A stretch of 60,327 nucleotides of DNA from SZAS-103 sp038316385 (GCA_038316385.1 JBBQAN010000016.1:1-60327); one strand, 5' to 3'. Numbered from the stretch's first letter, positions 7,877 through 17,060 are shown. The notes: a model not told the origin generated them from the letters alone. Translations and numbers: made by a program.

Positions 7877-9373
7877 TCAGTTGGAAGGTGGCACGGGCGG
7901 AGTCGGCGCTGCCGGTGCATCTGCTGCTTGCGGTGGGATCGCCGGCGGCGGCGCGAGCAGTTGCGGCGGCGGTGGCATCGGTGCCATGGGTACCATCGGC
8001 GGGCGCGGCGGATGTGGGCCGTGCATCCGCGCCATTGGGGGCGGCGGTGCGGGCGGCGCAGGCGGAGGAGGCGGCGGTGGTGGCGGTGGCGGCGGAAGCA
8101 TTCCCGTCTGCGCCGGCGGAGGCGGTGGTGGCGGCATCGCACCAGCCGGTGGCAGTGGCGGCGGCGGTGCAGGCATCGTGCGTGGAGTTGGCGGCACTGG
8201 TGGAATCGAGGCAAGCGGCGGCAATGGTGGCGGTGCCGTGCCATCGTCGTTCGATGCGATGACGATCCTGCGCTCAACGTGCTTGTTCTGCCCGCGGACA
8301 TGCTTGGCGCCATCGACCGTTGCGCCCATCGTGATATCGCGATGCGCGCCGGGTGCAGGCGGATCGCCGGGCACGACGTCATGCACAACGGGCTTGGCAT
8401 CGGCGCTCAGCGTGCGTTCCAACAGGTACGGCGTCGCATGCGATGCAGGCGTTGCCGTAGCGAGCGCACTGGCTGCGATGAATGCGGAATCGTGTCCGGC
8501 GAGTGCGATGCCGGTCGCGCCGCACGCCGCGAGGCCGAGCAGGATCGCGCCGGCGAGTCGCGCACTGCGCGCGGGCACTGCGTTCTTGAGCAACATGATG
8601 CGCTCCCTCATGGGTGGCGAGTGATGCCAGTGGCAGCCAACCGGCAATGCGCGGTCGACTATCTGGGTTTTCAGCAACGCATCAGCGTAACAACGTCGTG
8701 AACCGGGATTCGTGCGCAGCACCGCCGCATCGCAGGCGAGTTCGACATCGCGGCGGAAATGCGTCGCGGCGAGATGCACGATCGGATTGAACCAGAACAC
8801 CGTGCGCAACAAGGCGCACGTCGCGAGAGCCCACGGGTCGCGGCGTTGTTGGTGCATGCGTTCGTGCGCGATCACGAGGTGTTGTTCGACGTCGCTGAAA
8901 TCGCTTTCGAAACATTCCGGCAACACGAGTTTCTGGCGGAAAACGCCGAGCACTGCTGGCGTTGCATTCTCGACTCCGCTGCGCCAGCTGCCGTCGTCGT
9001 GCCAACGTAGCCGCAACCGCGCGACGAAGCGCCGCTGCTGCCAGATCAAAACGGCGAGCAATGCGCATGCGCCGAGCAACCAGATCGCAAGCAACCAACG
9101 ATCCGCATCGATTGAGCCGAGACTGCCGGTCACACGCACGATGATCGCTGGCGCGTTCGGCACTGTGAGCGCGCTGTCGTGTGCAACCGTTGCCCGATGC
9201 GGCAACGAGAAGAATGCAGCGAGCGTCGCCAGCGGCAATGCGATCCACAACCGATACGCGATCTCCGCACCGAGCCTGCGTTGCAACGGCTTGCGCAATA
9301 GCAGGATTGCCATGCCAGCGATCGATATCGCGACCGTCGCATTGATCAGCCACGCCAGCAGTTCAGTTTTCAT
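7877..9373 (-). CDS. BlaR1/MecR1-like M56 membrane metallopeptidase with long proline-rich tail
   Basis: 498 residues. The N-terminal part has transmembrane segments (residues ~8-26, 40-57, 92-112), then the cytosolic gluzincin motif HERMH (residues 170-174) with the downstream acidic ligand in VELACDAA near residue 211, and another membrane segment near 272-292. This is the M56 zinc protease layout of BlaR1/MecR1 sensors. The penicillin-binding sensor domain of true BlaR1 is absent; from about residue 379 to the end there is instead a Pro-rich tail with runs of 7 and 12 prolines and Met/His/Gly interruptions. It is expected to inactivate the BlaI-like repressor encoded just upstream (11-bp overlap). 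The signal sensed is unknown. Confidence 0.88.
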   Translation of the reverse strand: MKTELLAWLINATVAISIAGMAILLLRKPLQRRLGAEIAYRLWIALPLATLAAFFSLPHRATVAHDSALTVPNAPAIIVRVTGSLGSIDADRWLLAIWLLGACALLAVLIWQQRRFVARLRLRWHDDGSWRSGVENATPAVLGVFRQKLVLPECFESDFSDVEQHLVIAHERMHQQRRDPWALATCALLRTVFWFNPIVHLAATHFRRDVELACDAAVLRTNPGSRRCYADALLKTQIVDRALPVGCHWHHSPPMRERIMLLKNAVPARSARLAGAILLGLAACGATGIALAGHDSAFIAASALATATPASHATPYLLERTLSADAKPVVHDVVPGDPPAPGAHRDITMGATVDGAKHVRGQNKHVERRIVIASNDDGTAPPPLPPLASIPPVPPTPRTMPAPPPPLPPAGAMPPPPPPPAQTGMLPPPPPPPPPPPPAPPAPPPPMARMHGPHPPRPPMVPMAPMPPPPQLLAPPPAIPPQAADAPAAPTPPVPPSN

Positions 9374-9761
9374 CGTCGATCTCCGCGATCAATTTCCTGA
9401 GTTCGTTGATGTCCTTCCTGCTCAACTTGCCCTTCTCGCTGAAGTGCGCAACCAGTGGCGCAACACGCCCGCCGAAGAGGCGATCGAGCAAGCCTTCGCT
9501 GTGACTTTGCACCCAGTCCGCGCGTGCGAGCAGCGGCGAATACAGGTAGCGGCGACCATCCTTGTCGGCGCGGATCGCGCTCTTCTTCAGCAAGCGATTG
9601 AGCAGGGTCTTGATCGTCGCTTCCTGCCAGTCCTGGCTTTTGTCGAGCGCAGCAACCACATCTTCGGCCGCGAGCGGACTGCGACGCCACAGCACTTCCA
9701 TGACCGAAGACTCGGCATCGCTGATCTGGGCCGTTACGGTAATGCGGCGTTCGCTGGACAT
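9363..9761 (-). CDS. BlaI/MecI-family winged-helix transcriptional repressor
   Basis: 132 residues. The N-terminal winged helix is typical of BlaI/MecI (ISDAESSVMEVLWRRSPLAAEDVV, then EATIKTLLNRLLKKSAI and DGRRYLYSPL), and the C-terminal helices (LVAHFSEKGKLSRKDINELRKLI) are the dimerisation part where BlaI is cut by its partner protease. It forms an operon with the M56 peptidase gene, overlapping it by 11 bp. TACA/TGTA-type dyads overlap its own promoter (9769-9805), so it is predicted to repress itself and the peptidase gene. No beta-lactamase gene lies nearby, so targets outside the window are likely. Confidence 0.92.
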   Translation of the reverse strand: MSSERRITVTAQISDAESSVMEVLWRRSPLAAEDVVAALDKSQDWQEATIKTLLNRLLKKSAIRADKDGRRYLYSPLLARADWVQSHSEGLLDRLFGGRVAPLVAHFSEKGKLSRKDINELRKLIAEIDDEN

Positions 9762-9768
9762 GGTTCGT

Positions 9769-9817
9769 TTACACCTGTAATTGATCTACAGATTACGCAT
9801 GTAATCGCATTTGTCAA
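9769..9817 (-). promoter_or_regulatory. Self-regulated promoter/operator of the BlaI-BlaR1-like operon
   Basis: On the minus strand TTGACA (9812-9817) and TAATCT (9790-9795) with 16-bp spacing form a near-consensus sigma-70 promoter. Two dyads overlie it: ATTAC-GCAT-GTAAT (9792-9805), inside the spacer, and TTACA-CC-TGTAA (9769-9780), between the -10 and the start codon at 9761. BlaI/MecI repressors bind TACA/TGTA dyads, so these are read as autorepression operators. The assignment of the repressor to the sites is inference; the dyads are seen directly. Confidence 0.75.
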
Positions 9818-9830
9818 GCGTAGTGTTTCG

Positions 9831-9847
9831 GGCGCTTTCAAAGCGCC
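9831..9847 (-). terminator. Hairpin after the transketolase gene
   Basis: Perfect inverted repeat GGCGCTTTCAAAGCGCC, 19 nt past the transketolase stop. There is no T-run on either side, so it may be an mRNA-stabilising 3' hairpin or a weak terminator separating tkt from the BlaI promoter. Confidence 0.4.
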
Positions 9848-9865
9848 GTGTCGCTTGCAGGAAAT

Positions 9866-11869
9866 TCAGCCTAGAGACTTGACTGCTTCGACCACGTGTT
9901 CGACGGTGAATCCGAAATACGGAAACAGCACTTCCGCCGGCGCCGATGCGCCGAACGTGTCCATGCCGATGACTGCACCGTCGAGGCCGACGTACTTGCG
10001 CCAGAAATCGCTGACGCCCGCTTCGATCGCAACACGCTTGCGGCACCACGATGGCAGCACGCCTTCGCGCCACTCGATCGGCTGGCGATCAAACACGTCG
10101 GCGCAAGGCATCGACACGACGCGCGCCTTGATGCCGGTCGCCGCAAGCTGTCGCATCGCGTCCATCGCCAGCGCGACCTCCGAACCGGTAGCGATCAGGA
10201 TCACATCGAACTTCGCTTCGAGCGGATCACTCAACACATAGGCACCGCGCGCGATATCGGCTACCTGTTCTTTCGTGCGCTGCTGGTGCGCGAGTTTCTG
10301 CCGCGTAAACACCAGGCAACTCGGTCCATCGCGGCGCTGGATCGCCGCCTTCCAGCACACCGCGGATTCGACCGCATCGCAAGGGCGCCACACATCGTTG
10401 TTCGGGATGTAGCGCAAGGACGCGACGTGCTCGACCGGCTGGTGGGTCGGCCCGTCTTCGCCGAGGCCGATCGAATCGTGCGTGTACACATGAATCGCGT
10501 GCGCCGGGATCAGCGCCGACATGCGCACCGCGTTGCGCGCGTAATCGGAGAACACTAGGAAGGTCGCGTCGTACGGAAGGAATCCGCCGTGCAGCGCGAG
10601 GCCGCTGGAAATCGCGGTCATCGCGAATTCGCGCACGCCGTAGTGGATGTAATTCGCGACGGGCTTGTCGTCGAGGATATTGACCGAGCCTTTCCAGATC
10701 GTGAGATTCGATTCTGCAAGATCCGCCGAACCTCCGATCAATTCGGGCAGGTGCGGGCCGTAGGCATCGAGTGCCATCTGCGATGCTTTGCGGGTGGCGA
10801 CTTCGGGGCCTTCGAGTTGCATCTTCGCGATGTATGCGTCCGCGACCTCGGCGAAATCGGCGGGCAATTCGGCATGCGAGCGGCGCGTGAGTTCATCGGC
10901 GAGCTGCGGATATTGCGCCGCATATGCGTCGAACAGACGGTTCCATAGTTCTTCGCGCACGATGCCAGTGTTGCCCGCGCGCCAACCGTCGTAAATTTCT
11001 GCGGGAATCTCGAAAGGTCCATACGGCCAATGCAGGTTCGCGCGCGCGGCGGCGACTTCGTCCTTGCCCAGCGGTGAGCCGTGCGCTGCTGCGGTGCTCT
11101 GCTTCTTCGGCGCACCGAAGCCGATGATGGTGCGGCAGCAGATCAGCGTCGGCATGTCGATCGTGGCTTGCGCGGCGCGGATTGCCTGCGCGATGTCTTC
11201 AGGATTGTGACCATCGACATCAGCGATTACGTGCCATCCATAAGCCTCAAATCGCGCCGGCGTGTTGTCGTTGAACCAGCCATCGGTGTCGCCGTCGATG
11301 GAGATATGGTTGTTGTCCCAGAACGCGATCAGTTTGCCGAGCTTGAACGTGCCGGCCAGCGACGCAGCCTCGTGCGAGATACCTTCCATCATGCAGCCGT
11401 CGCCCATGAACACATACGTGTGATGGTCGACGATGTCGAATTCGGGCCGGTTGAATTCGCGCGCGAGCAATTGTTCGGCAAGTGCGAAACCGACCGCATT
11501 CGCGAAGCCCTGCCCGAGCGGTCCGGTGGTGGTTTCGATTCCGGGCGTGTCCTTGCGCTCGGGATGTCCTGGCGTCATCGAATGCAGTTGACGGAACTGC
11601 TTGAGCTGCTCGAGCGGCAGATCGTAACCGCTCAGGTGCAGGCACGCGTATTGCAGCATCGAACCGTGGCCGTTCGACAACATGAAACGGTCGCGGTTGA
11701 ACCATTTCGGGTTCTTCGGCGCGTGGCGGAGAAAATCGTTCCACAATACTTCCGCGATATCGGCCATCCCCATCGGCATGCCAGGATGACCGGAGTTGGC
11801 CGCCTGTACCGCATCGATGGCAAGGAAACGGATGGCGTTGGCGAGCTCGCGGCGGGTAGGTGTGGGCAT
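9866..11869 (-). CDS. tkt: Transketolase
   Basis: 667 residues, close to the ~663 of E. coli TktA. This thiamine-diphosphate enzyme transfers C2 units between sugar phosphates in the pentose phosphate pathway. Visible signatures are NSGHPGMPMGMADIAEVLW and FMLSNGHGSMLQYA at the N-terminus, the ThDP motif GDGCMMEGISHEAASLAGT ending with DNNHISIDGDT, the mid-domain GVREFAMTAISSG, and EDGPTHQPVEHVASLRYIP. Start ATG 11869 (MPTPTRRELANAIR) matches the family N-terminus; the open frame extends 15 codons further without homology, and no strong ribosome site is visible for either. rpiA, of the same pathway, is at the right end of the window but not linked. Confidence 0.97.
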   Translation of the reverse strand: MPTPTRRELANAIRFLAIDAVQAANSGHPGMPMGMADIAEVLWNDFLRHAPKNPKWFNRDRFMLSNGHGSMLQYACLHLSGYDLPLEQLKQFRQLHSMTPGHPERKDTPGIETTTGPLGQGFANAVGFALAEQLLAREFNRPEFDIVDHHTYVFMGDGCMMEGISHEAASLAGTFKLGKLIAFWDNNHISIDGDTDGWFNDNTPARFEAYGWHVIADVDGHNPEDIAQAIRAAQATIDMPTLICCRTIIGFGAPKKQSTAAAHGSPLGKDEVAAARANLHWPYGPFEIPAEIYDGWRAGNTGIVREELWNRLFDAYAAQYPQLADELTRRSHAELPADFAEVADAYIAKMQLEGPEVATRKASQMALDAYGPHLPELIGGSADLAESNLTIWKGSVNILDDKPVANYIHYGVREFAMTAISSGLALHGGFLPYDATFLVFSDYARNAVRMSALIPAHAIHVYTHDSIGLGEDGPTHQPVEHVASLRYIPNNDVWRPCDAVESAVCWKAAIQRRDGPSCLVFTRQKLAHQQRTKEQVADIARGAYVLSDPLEAKFDVILIATGSEVALAMDAMRQLAATGIKARVVSMPCADVFDRQPIEWREGVLPSWCRKRVAIEAGVSDFWRKYVGLDGAVIGMDTFGASAPAEVLFPYFGFTVEHVVEAVKSLG

Positions 11870-11968
11870 GACGGCGGCGGGCCTGTGAACGAATGCGGAT
11901 GCGCATTGTCCCATCCGTCGGCGCGGCTGTCGCCGTTGCGCAGCGATTGGCGCGGTGATATGCCTGCC

Positions 11969-13315
11969 TCAGCGCGTGTCCTGCACCAGCGCCGGGGGCA
12001 AATCAGCTTCGCCGCTGCGCTCGGACACCACCACTGCGGTCGCCAAGTCGCCGGTCACGTTCAGTGCGGTGCGGCACATGTCGAGGAAGCTGTTGACGCC
12101 GATGATGATGCCGATGCCTTCCGGCCGCAGGCCAACAATCCCGCAGATCATCGCGATCACCGGCAACGAGCCGGACGGAATCCCCGCCGTGCCGATCCCG
12201 CCGAGAATGCACAGTCCGAGCACCATCACCTGCTGCAGCAACGGCAGGTGCAGACCGAACACCTGAGCGAGGAAAAGCACGGTCACGCCTTCGAACAACG
12301 CGGTGCCGTGGTGATTCGCCGATGCGCCGACCGTCAGTACGAAACGCGATACCTTGCGCGGCAGCATCAGGTTTTTTTCGGCGACGCGCAGTGTCACTGG
12401 CAACGTGGCGGTGGAGGACGCGGTGGCGAACGCGGTGAGGATCGCTTCCTGGCTGTCGCGGAAAAAACGCAGCGGCGACATCCGCCCCATGTAGCGCACC
12501 CACAACGGCAGCACCACGAACATGTGCAGCGCGAGTGCGCCAATCACGGTGACGACGAACCAGCTCAAACTTACCAGCACATCCCAACCGAGTTGCGCGC
12601 ACAGGTTGAACATGAAGCACGCGACTGCATACGGCGCGAGCCGGATGAACAATCCGATCAGCCGCATGCTGATCTCGAACAAGCCTTGCAATGCGGTCTT
12701 GAATGCGTGGGTCGCCGTGCTTGGGGTCAGCACCAGGCCGATGCCGATCATCAATGCGAAGAACACGATGCCGAGTTGCTGTTTTTCATCGACCGCAGCC
12801 GCAATCACGTTGTGCGGCACGATGTTGACGATCAGGTCGATCGCATTCAATTGATGGCCGCTGCTGACGATCGCACCGGCCTTGGCCGCGTTGCTCGCCA
12901 TCGCTTTCTGCACCAGCGCCGGATCCATGTGCAAGCCGGGCTGGATCACATTCACCATCAGCAGGCCGATCGCGACCGCCATGCCGGTGACCGCAGCGGT
13001 GTACATCAGCGTCTTCCAGCCGAGTCGGCCGAGGCTTGCGATGTCACCGAGTTCGCCGACACCGAGAACCAGCGCCGAGAACATCAACGGGATCACCAGC
13101 ATGAACAGCAGGCTGAGAAAAATCTGACCCAACGGTTTGGTCGCGTATTTGATGATGACGGACACGCTGGACGCATCGGCTGCATACGCATGCACGAGCA
13201 AGCCCAGAGCCGCGCCGAGCGCGAAACCGATCAGCACCTTCACATGCAGCGGCAAACCGCGACCGCGCGCTTCGGGATCGGCGGGCGGGATGTGCGCCTC
13301 GGCTACGTGGCTCAT
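11969..13315 (-). CDS. Dicarboxylate/amino acid:cation symporter (DAACS family, GltP/DctA-like)
   Basis: 448 residues with the eight-helix plus two-hairpin layout of the family. It imports glutamate/aspartate or C4-dicarboxylates with H+ or Na+. The reentrant-loop signature ATASSTATLPVTLR is present (the usual serine-rich SSxTLP loop), as are GTALFEGVTVLFLAQ, the second hairpin GIGTAGIPSGSLPV and the substrate motif FLDMCRTALNVTGDLATAV (NxxGD plus the Arg that usually favours acidic substrates). Exact substrate cannot be fixed by eye. Start ATG 13315 (MSHVAEAHIPP) was chosen over an open frame reaching 13378. The gene lies between transketolase and the Bat operon on the same strand, with 99 bp to tkt. 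Confidence 0.9.
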   Translation of the reverse strand: MSHVAEAHIPPADPEARGRGLPLHVKVLIGFALGAALGLLVHAYAADASSVSVIIKYATKPLGQIFLSLLFMLVIPLMFSALVLGVGELGDIASLGRLGWKTLMYTAAVTGMAVAIGLLMVNVIQPGLHMDPALVQKAMASNAAKAGAIVSSGHQLNAIDLIVNIVPHNVIAAAVDEKQQLGIVFFALMIGIGLVLTPSTATHAFKTALQGLFEISMRLIGLFIRLAPYAVACFMFNLCAQLGWDVLVSLSWFVVTVIGALALHMFVVLPLWVRYMGRMSPLRFFRDSQEAILTAFATASSTATLPVTLRVAEKNLMLPRKVSRFVLTVGASANHHGTALFEGVTVLFLAQVFGLHLPLLQQVMVLGLCILGGIGTAGIPSGSLPVIAMICGIVGLRPEGIGIIIGVNSFLDMCRTALNVTGDLATAVVVSERSGEADLPPALVQDTR

Positions 13316-13401
13316 GCGACGACCTTGCGTGCGTTGCGATGCGTATCCATGCCATCTCCTGCGATCCGCGCCGAGCATATACCAGGATCGCCGCCGCGCT
13401 G

Positions 13402-15084
13402 TTACGGATACAGCGGCGGCAACGCATCGTTGGACGAGGTCGATGCGGTTCGCCCTGTCCAGCGCGGCGGTTGCTTGAACGCCTCGCGCAATGCCGCGAG
13501 GACTTGCACGGATGGCGTACCGTCGGTGCTCCAGCGTGCGGCGTCGAACGCGAGCACCGCATTGCGTTGCGCGGACTGTTCAAGGCGTTGCGCGACCTCG
13601 GCGAGGTTACGCGCCGGCGAACCCGGTGCGGCTTCGAGCAATGCTTGCGCGATCGCGGATGGATCACCGAGCGCGAGTGCACGCATCAGCGTCGGCGCGC
13701 GGTTCGGGGCACGCATCGGTGCACGCCCGCGATCGACAACGGCGACAACGTGTCCACGCCGCCAGCCCCGCCACAATGCCAATCCAAGCAGCGCGGCCAG
13801 ACATGCGGTCGCGATCTGCCAGCCGTGCAATACGGATGCGTTCGTCGATGCAGCGGCTGTCGTCGCTGAAATATTGTCGGCCCCCTCCGCGCCTGGCGAT
13901 GCGCCCGCATTCGCCTCGGACGGAGCCATAGTTCCCGGCAGCACATGCAATGCAGGCAACGCGACACGCGCGAGCGCAGCGTGGTCATTGACGATATCCC
14001 ACCACGGCATCGTCAGCTCTGGCAACCGCATCTCGCCGGCACGATCGGGCACGATCGCGAAGCGTCGCGTGCGTTCGGCGAGCAGGCGGCCATCGCGTTG
14101 TTGTTCGGACGTGGATGATGGCTCCGGATACACCTGCGCGTCGGCGATCGTCGGCAACGCGATCTCCGGCAATTGCGCTGCAGTCACGCCTTCGCCATCG
14201 ATCTTGACCACGATGCTGAAAGGCTCACCGACGTGCACGGGCGGACCCGGCGGTTGCACACTCAACGTCAACGCGCGCGCAGGAATCCACGGATCGCCGG
14301 CTTGCGCCGGACGCGCGCGCACCTGCACATCGATCGGCTTGCCGGCTGCCCGCATTGCGCCGCCATTGCCGGGCATGCGGTCGTCGAACATGCTGTCGAC
14401 GCCTTCCATCGCGCGGCCATGAAACGTCGGCGACGGAATGTGCAACGCTCCGCTGCGTTCCGGCTGCAGCAGGTAGTGGCGTTCGAGGACGTTGTAACGC
14501 CGGCCCTGCACCACCGCCGAGTTGGTGACGTCGTCGCCGATCTGGCGCAGGTCGCCGTTGTCCGGCGTCGGTGCATCGAGCGCGCCATCGAGCAGGGTGA
14601 CCGCGTAATACAGACGCAGCGTATAAACCATCGCCTGCTGCACGTACGGATTGGTCGGCTCGATCGAGGTTTCGATGAATACCGGTGCGGCGCTGGTAGT
14701 TGCTGCGGTCGGCTGCGCAGTTACGGTTGCATTCGCTTCGACATCGACACGCAATGGCGAAGTGCGCTCGCGGCCTACCGCCAACATCGGAATTTCAATC
14801 GTGCCAGCACGTTTCGGTACCAGTGCCACCGTCCATTGCGTGCTGGACTGCATGCTGCCGTTGACGATCGTGGTCTGGCTGCCGGTCGAAATTCCGCGCA
14901 CGTCGAAATCCGCGCGCAATGGCGCAAGATCCGGCTGCGCGCCGGATGCGTCGGATGCGATGGTCAAGGTCACGGCATCGCCGAGCGCGATGCGATCACG
15001 ATCCAGCGACGCGCGCACGGAGGCATTCGCGGTAGCGATCGCGCCGAGCAGCAACAGAACAAGCAAGACGCGCAGAATCCTCAC
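13402..15084 (-). CDS. batD: BatD-like protein of the MoxR-Bat operon
   Basis: 560 residues. Signal peptide (MRILRVLLVLLLLGAIATANA), then a BatD-type array of Ig-like beta domains (SVRASLDRDRIALGDAVTLTI, GTIEIPMLAVG, ETSIEPTNPYVQQAMVYTLRLYYAV). A membrane helix at about residues 403-420 (IATACLAALLGLALW) is followed by a cytosolic Ala-rich tail with a helical C-terminal domain. BatD proteins are periplasmic partners of the VWA proteins BatA/BatB; 'aerotolerance' is the historic label from Bacteroides. Its ATG overlaps the end of the upstream gene by 4 bp (15081-15084), so it is translationally coupled. It is the last gene of the operon running from 20470. Confidence 0.88.
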   Translation of the reverse strand: MRILRVLLVLLLLGAIATANASVRASLDRDRIALGDAVTLTIASDASGAQPDLAPLRADFDVRGISTGSQTTIVNGSMQSSTQWTVALVPKRAGTIEIPMLAVGRERTSPLRVDVEANATVTAQPTAATTSAAPVFIETSIEPTNPYVQQAMVYTLRLYYAVTLLDGALDAPTPDNGDLRQIGDDVTNSAVVQGRRYNVLERHYLLQPERSGALHIPSPTFHGRAMEGVDSMFDDRMPGNGGAMRAAGKPIDVQVRARPAQAGDPWIPARALTLSVQPPGPPVHVGEPFSIVVKIDGEGVTAAQLPEIALPTIADAQVYPEPSSTSEQQRDGRLLAERTRRFAIVPDRAGEMRLPELTMPWWDIVNDHAALARVALPALHVLPGTMAPSEANAGASPGAEGADNISATTAAASTNASVLHGWQIATACLAALLGLALWRGWRRGHVVAVVDRGRAPMRAPNRAPTLMRALALGDPSAIAQALLEAAPGSPARNLAEVAQRLEQSAQRNAVLAFDAARWSTDGTPSVQVLAALREAFKQPPRWTGRTASTSSNDALPPLYP

Positions 15085-17060
15085 TTGTCGCCCTCCTGCT
15101 GATGGCGTGCGTATTCCAGCGCGAACTTACGCCGCAACAATCCGCCCGGGTCGTCCGGAATGCGTTGCAGCAGCGATTCGATCGCCTCGCGTTGTTCGCG
15201 CTTTGCCGTGGTTTCCTTCGCAATCGCCACCGGTTGCCGTGGTTTGCCGTCATCGGGCTTGCGGTTGCGCAACGCCTGTTGTAGCGCGCGCTGTTCCGCG
15301 GCATCGGCTTGGGCTTGCTGCTTCGGATCGGGCTTCGGCTGTTGCTGTTGGGCCTGTTGCTGCTCGTTGCCTTGTCGGCTTTGTTGCAGGTCGTTTTGTT
15401 GCGGCCGGTTTTGCTGCGAGTTTTGCTGTTGCGAATTCTGTTTCTGTTGTTGCGCTTGTTGCTGGCTCGACTGCATGTTTTCCTGATTCTTGTTTTGTCC
15501 GTTCTGATCCTGTTTCTGCTGATCTTGCTTTTGCTGGGCTTGTTTTCGCTGATCCTGTTTCTGCTGGTCTTGCTTTTGCTGGTCTTGCTTTTGCTGATCC
15601 TGCTTTTGCTGCTGCTGATTTTGCGCCTGCCGATCCTGATTTTTCTGCTGGCCGTCTTGTTGTTGCTGCTGTTGTTGCTGGCGCTGCAACTGTTCGATCA
15701 GCTTCAGGTTCGCCTGCGCATCGGCCATTCCGGGGCTGAGTTGCAACGCGCGCTTGTAGGCATCGATCGCCTGCGGGTACTGCTTCATTTGCGCGAGCGC
15801 ATTGCCGCGGTTGTAGTGCGCGTCGGCGTTGCCGCGCCTCGCCCACGTCTGTGCTGCGACAGCGAAGTTGCCGGTGCGATACGCAGCAGCAGCGCGTTGC
15901 TCAGGCGTTTGCGCGAGCAAGCTCGCATTCTTGCTGTCGCCGCTACGCAATGCGCGATCGGCGCGCTGATCCGCGCGCTGCCAGAGCGCATTCCACCAGC
16001 TCGCGTCGGTGGCCGCCGCGCGCTGGGTCGGCATCGCCAGCGCTGCGAGCAATACGACTGCGAGCCAGCCCCGTCGGAAGCCCAGCGCGACCAAAGGCAG
16101 CAACGCAAGCAACAGAAGTGCCCCATCGTCGCGCCACCGCAGCGATTCGGTATCGCTGCGGTGCACGGCGGCATCCGGTTCACTTTCAAGCACGCCGAGC
16201 GTTTTCAGATCGTTCGCATCCGCGCTCAATGCGGCGTAACGGCCGCCGCCGCTTCGCGACAGCGCACGCAATGCATCGGAATCCAGGCGTGCGATTTGCA
16301 GCGTGCCGTTCACATCTTGCGCGAACGCGCCGTCCAGCGATGGCACCGGCGCGCCTTGCGTGGTGCCGACGCCGAGTACGTCGACGCGAAAGCCCTTGCC
16401 TAATGCATCGCGTGCAGCAGTTTGCGCAAGCAAGGCATCGGCGCCATCGCTGAGCAACAGAATTTGTCCATGCGCGTAACCGGCATGCACAAGCAGATCG
16501 GCGGCGCGGCGGATTGCAAGATCCGCGCGCTGGCCATCGACTGGCATGGTATCGGGCGCGAGCGCTGCGAGCAGATCGCGCATGTTGTTCGCATCGTCGC
16601 TCAGCGGCGCAACGGTGAACGCATCGCCAGCATACGCGACCAAGCCGAGTTGTCCGCCCTTGCGCTGCGCGATCAACTGTTCGATCTTCAAGCGCGCGCG
16701 CAAAAGCCGCGACGGCCGCAAATCCGCCACAAGCATGTGCGACGACAGATCCATCGCCACGACCAGCGGTGCGGCGGGCGCATACAGCGGAACCGGCAAC
16801 TGCCGCCACGATGGTCCGGCCAGGGCGAGCACCGACAACGCGTAAACCGCGCCGAACAACCACGCGACGCGCTGCGCCGATGCCGGGGCGGCTTGCAACA
16901 AACTCGGCAGCAGATGCGGATCGACGGCCTGTCGCCACGGTGTATCCGTCTTTGCGCGGCGACGCCGCAACCACCACAGCAAGGGCAGCGCCGACAAGGC
17001 CAGCAGCCACCATGGACGCAGCAGATGCGGAATGATCGCCATGACTGATGCGAAGTTCAT
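15081..17060 (-). CDS. batB: BatB-BatC fusion: VWA domain + TPR + Gln-rich tail
   Basis: 659 residues. Two N-terminal membrane helices (residues ~15-30, 66-82) precede a VWA domain (~95-290), a further membrane segment (~310-345), TPR-like helices (~395-450: NADAHYNRGNALAQMKQYPQAIDAYKRAL) and a low-complexity Gln/Lys/Asp/Asn tail (~456-590) with repeated KQDQQ units. This joins BatB and BatC, which are separate proteins in Bacteroides. The MIDAS loop reads DLSSH at residues 104-108, where the canonical form is DxSxS, so metal binding may be altered. Start 17060 (MNFASVMAIIPHLLRPWW) gives a 4-bp overlap with the batA stop; the frame upstream of it is not credible. Confidence 0.88.
   Translation of the reverse strand: MNFASVMAIIPHLLRPWWLLALSALPLLWWLRRRRAKTDTPWRQAVDPHLLPSLLQAAPASAQRVAWLFGAVYALSVLALAGPSWRQLPVPLYAPAAPLVVAMDLSSHMLVADLRPSRLLRARLKIEQLIAQRKGGQLGLVAYAGDAFTVAPLSDDANNMRDLLAALAPDTMPVDGQRADLAIRRAADLLVHAGYAHGQILLLSDGADALLAQTAARDALGKGFRVDVLGVGTTQGAPVPSLDGAFAQDVNGTLQIARLDSDALRALSRSGGGRYAALSADANDLKTLGVLESEPDAAVHRSDTESLRWRDDGALLLLALLPLVALGFRRGWLAVVLLAALAMPTQRAAATDASWWNALWQRADQRADRALRSGDSKNASLLAQTPEQRAAAAYRTGNFAVAAQTWARRGNADAHYNRGNALAQMKQYPQAIDAYKRALQLSPGMADAQANLKLIEQLQRQQQQQQQQDGQQKNQDRQAQNQQQQKQDQQKQDQQKQDQQKQDQRKQAQQKQDQQKQDQNGQNKNQENMQSSQQQAQQQKQNSQQQNSQQNRPQQNDLQQSRQGNEQQQAQQQQPKPDPKQQAQADAAEQRALQQALRNRKPDDGKPRQPVAIAKETTAKREQREAIESLLQRIPDDPGGLLRRKFALEYARHQQEGDK

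Noticed and set aside
8712..10241. 509-codon plus-strand open frame over the BlaR1-like, BlaI and tkt genes
   Set aside because: Crosses two gene ends and a promoter; antisense to three real genes.
11081..14422. 1113-codon open frame on the plus strand across tkt, the DAACS symporter and batD
   Set aside because: It is the antisense shadow of three convincing genes; GC-rich codon bias leaves such frames open. No family features in its translation.
15290..15692. Possible microsatellite or CRISPR-like repeat in the Gln-rich stretch
   Set aside because: It is coding, in frame with the BatB/BatC fusion, and consists of short Gln/Lys/Asp codon repeats.
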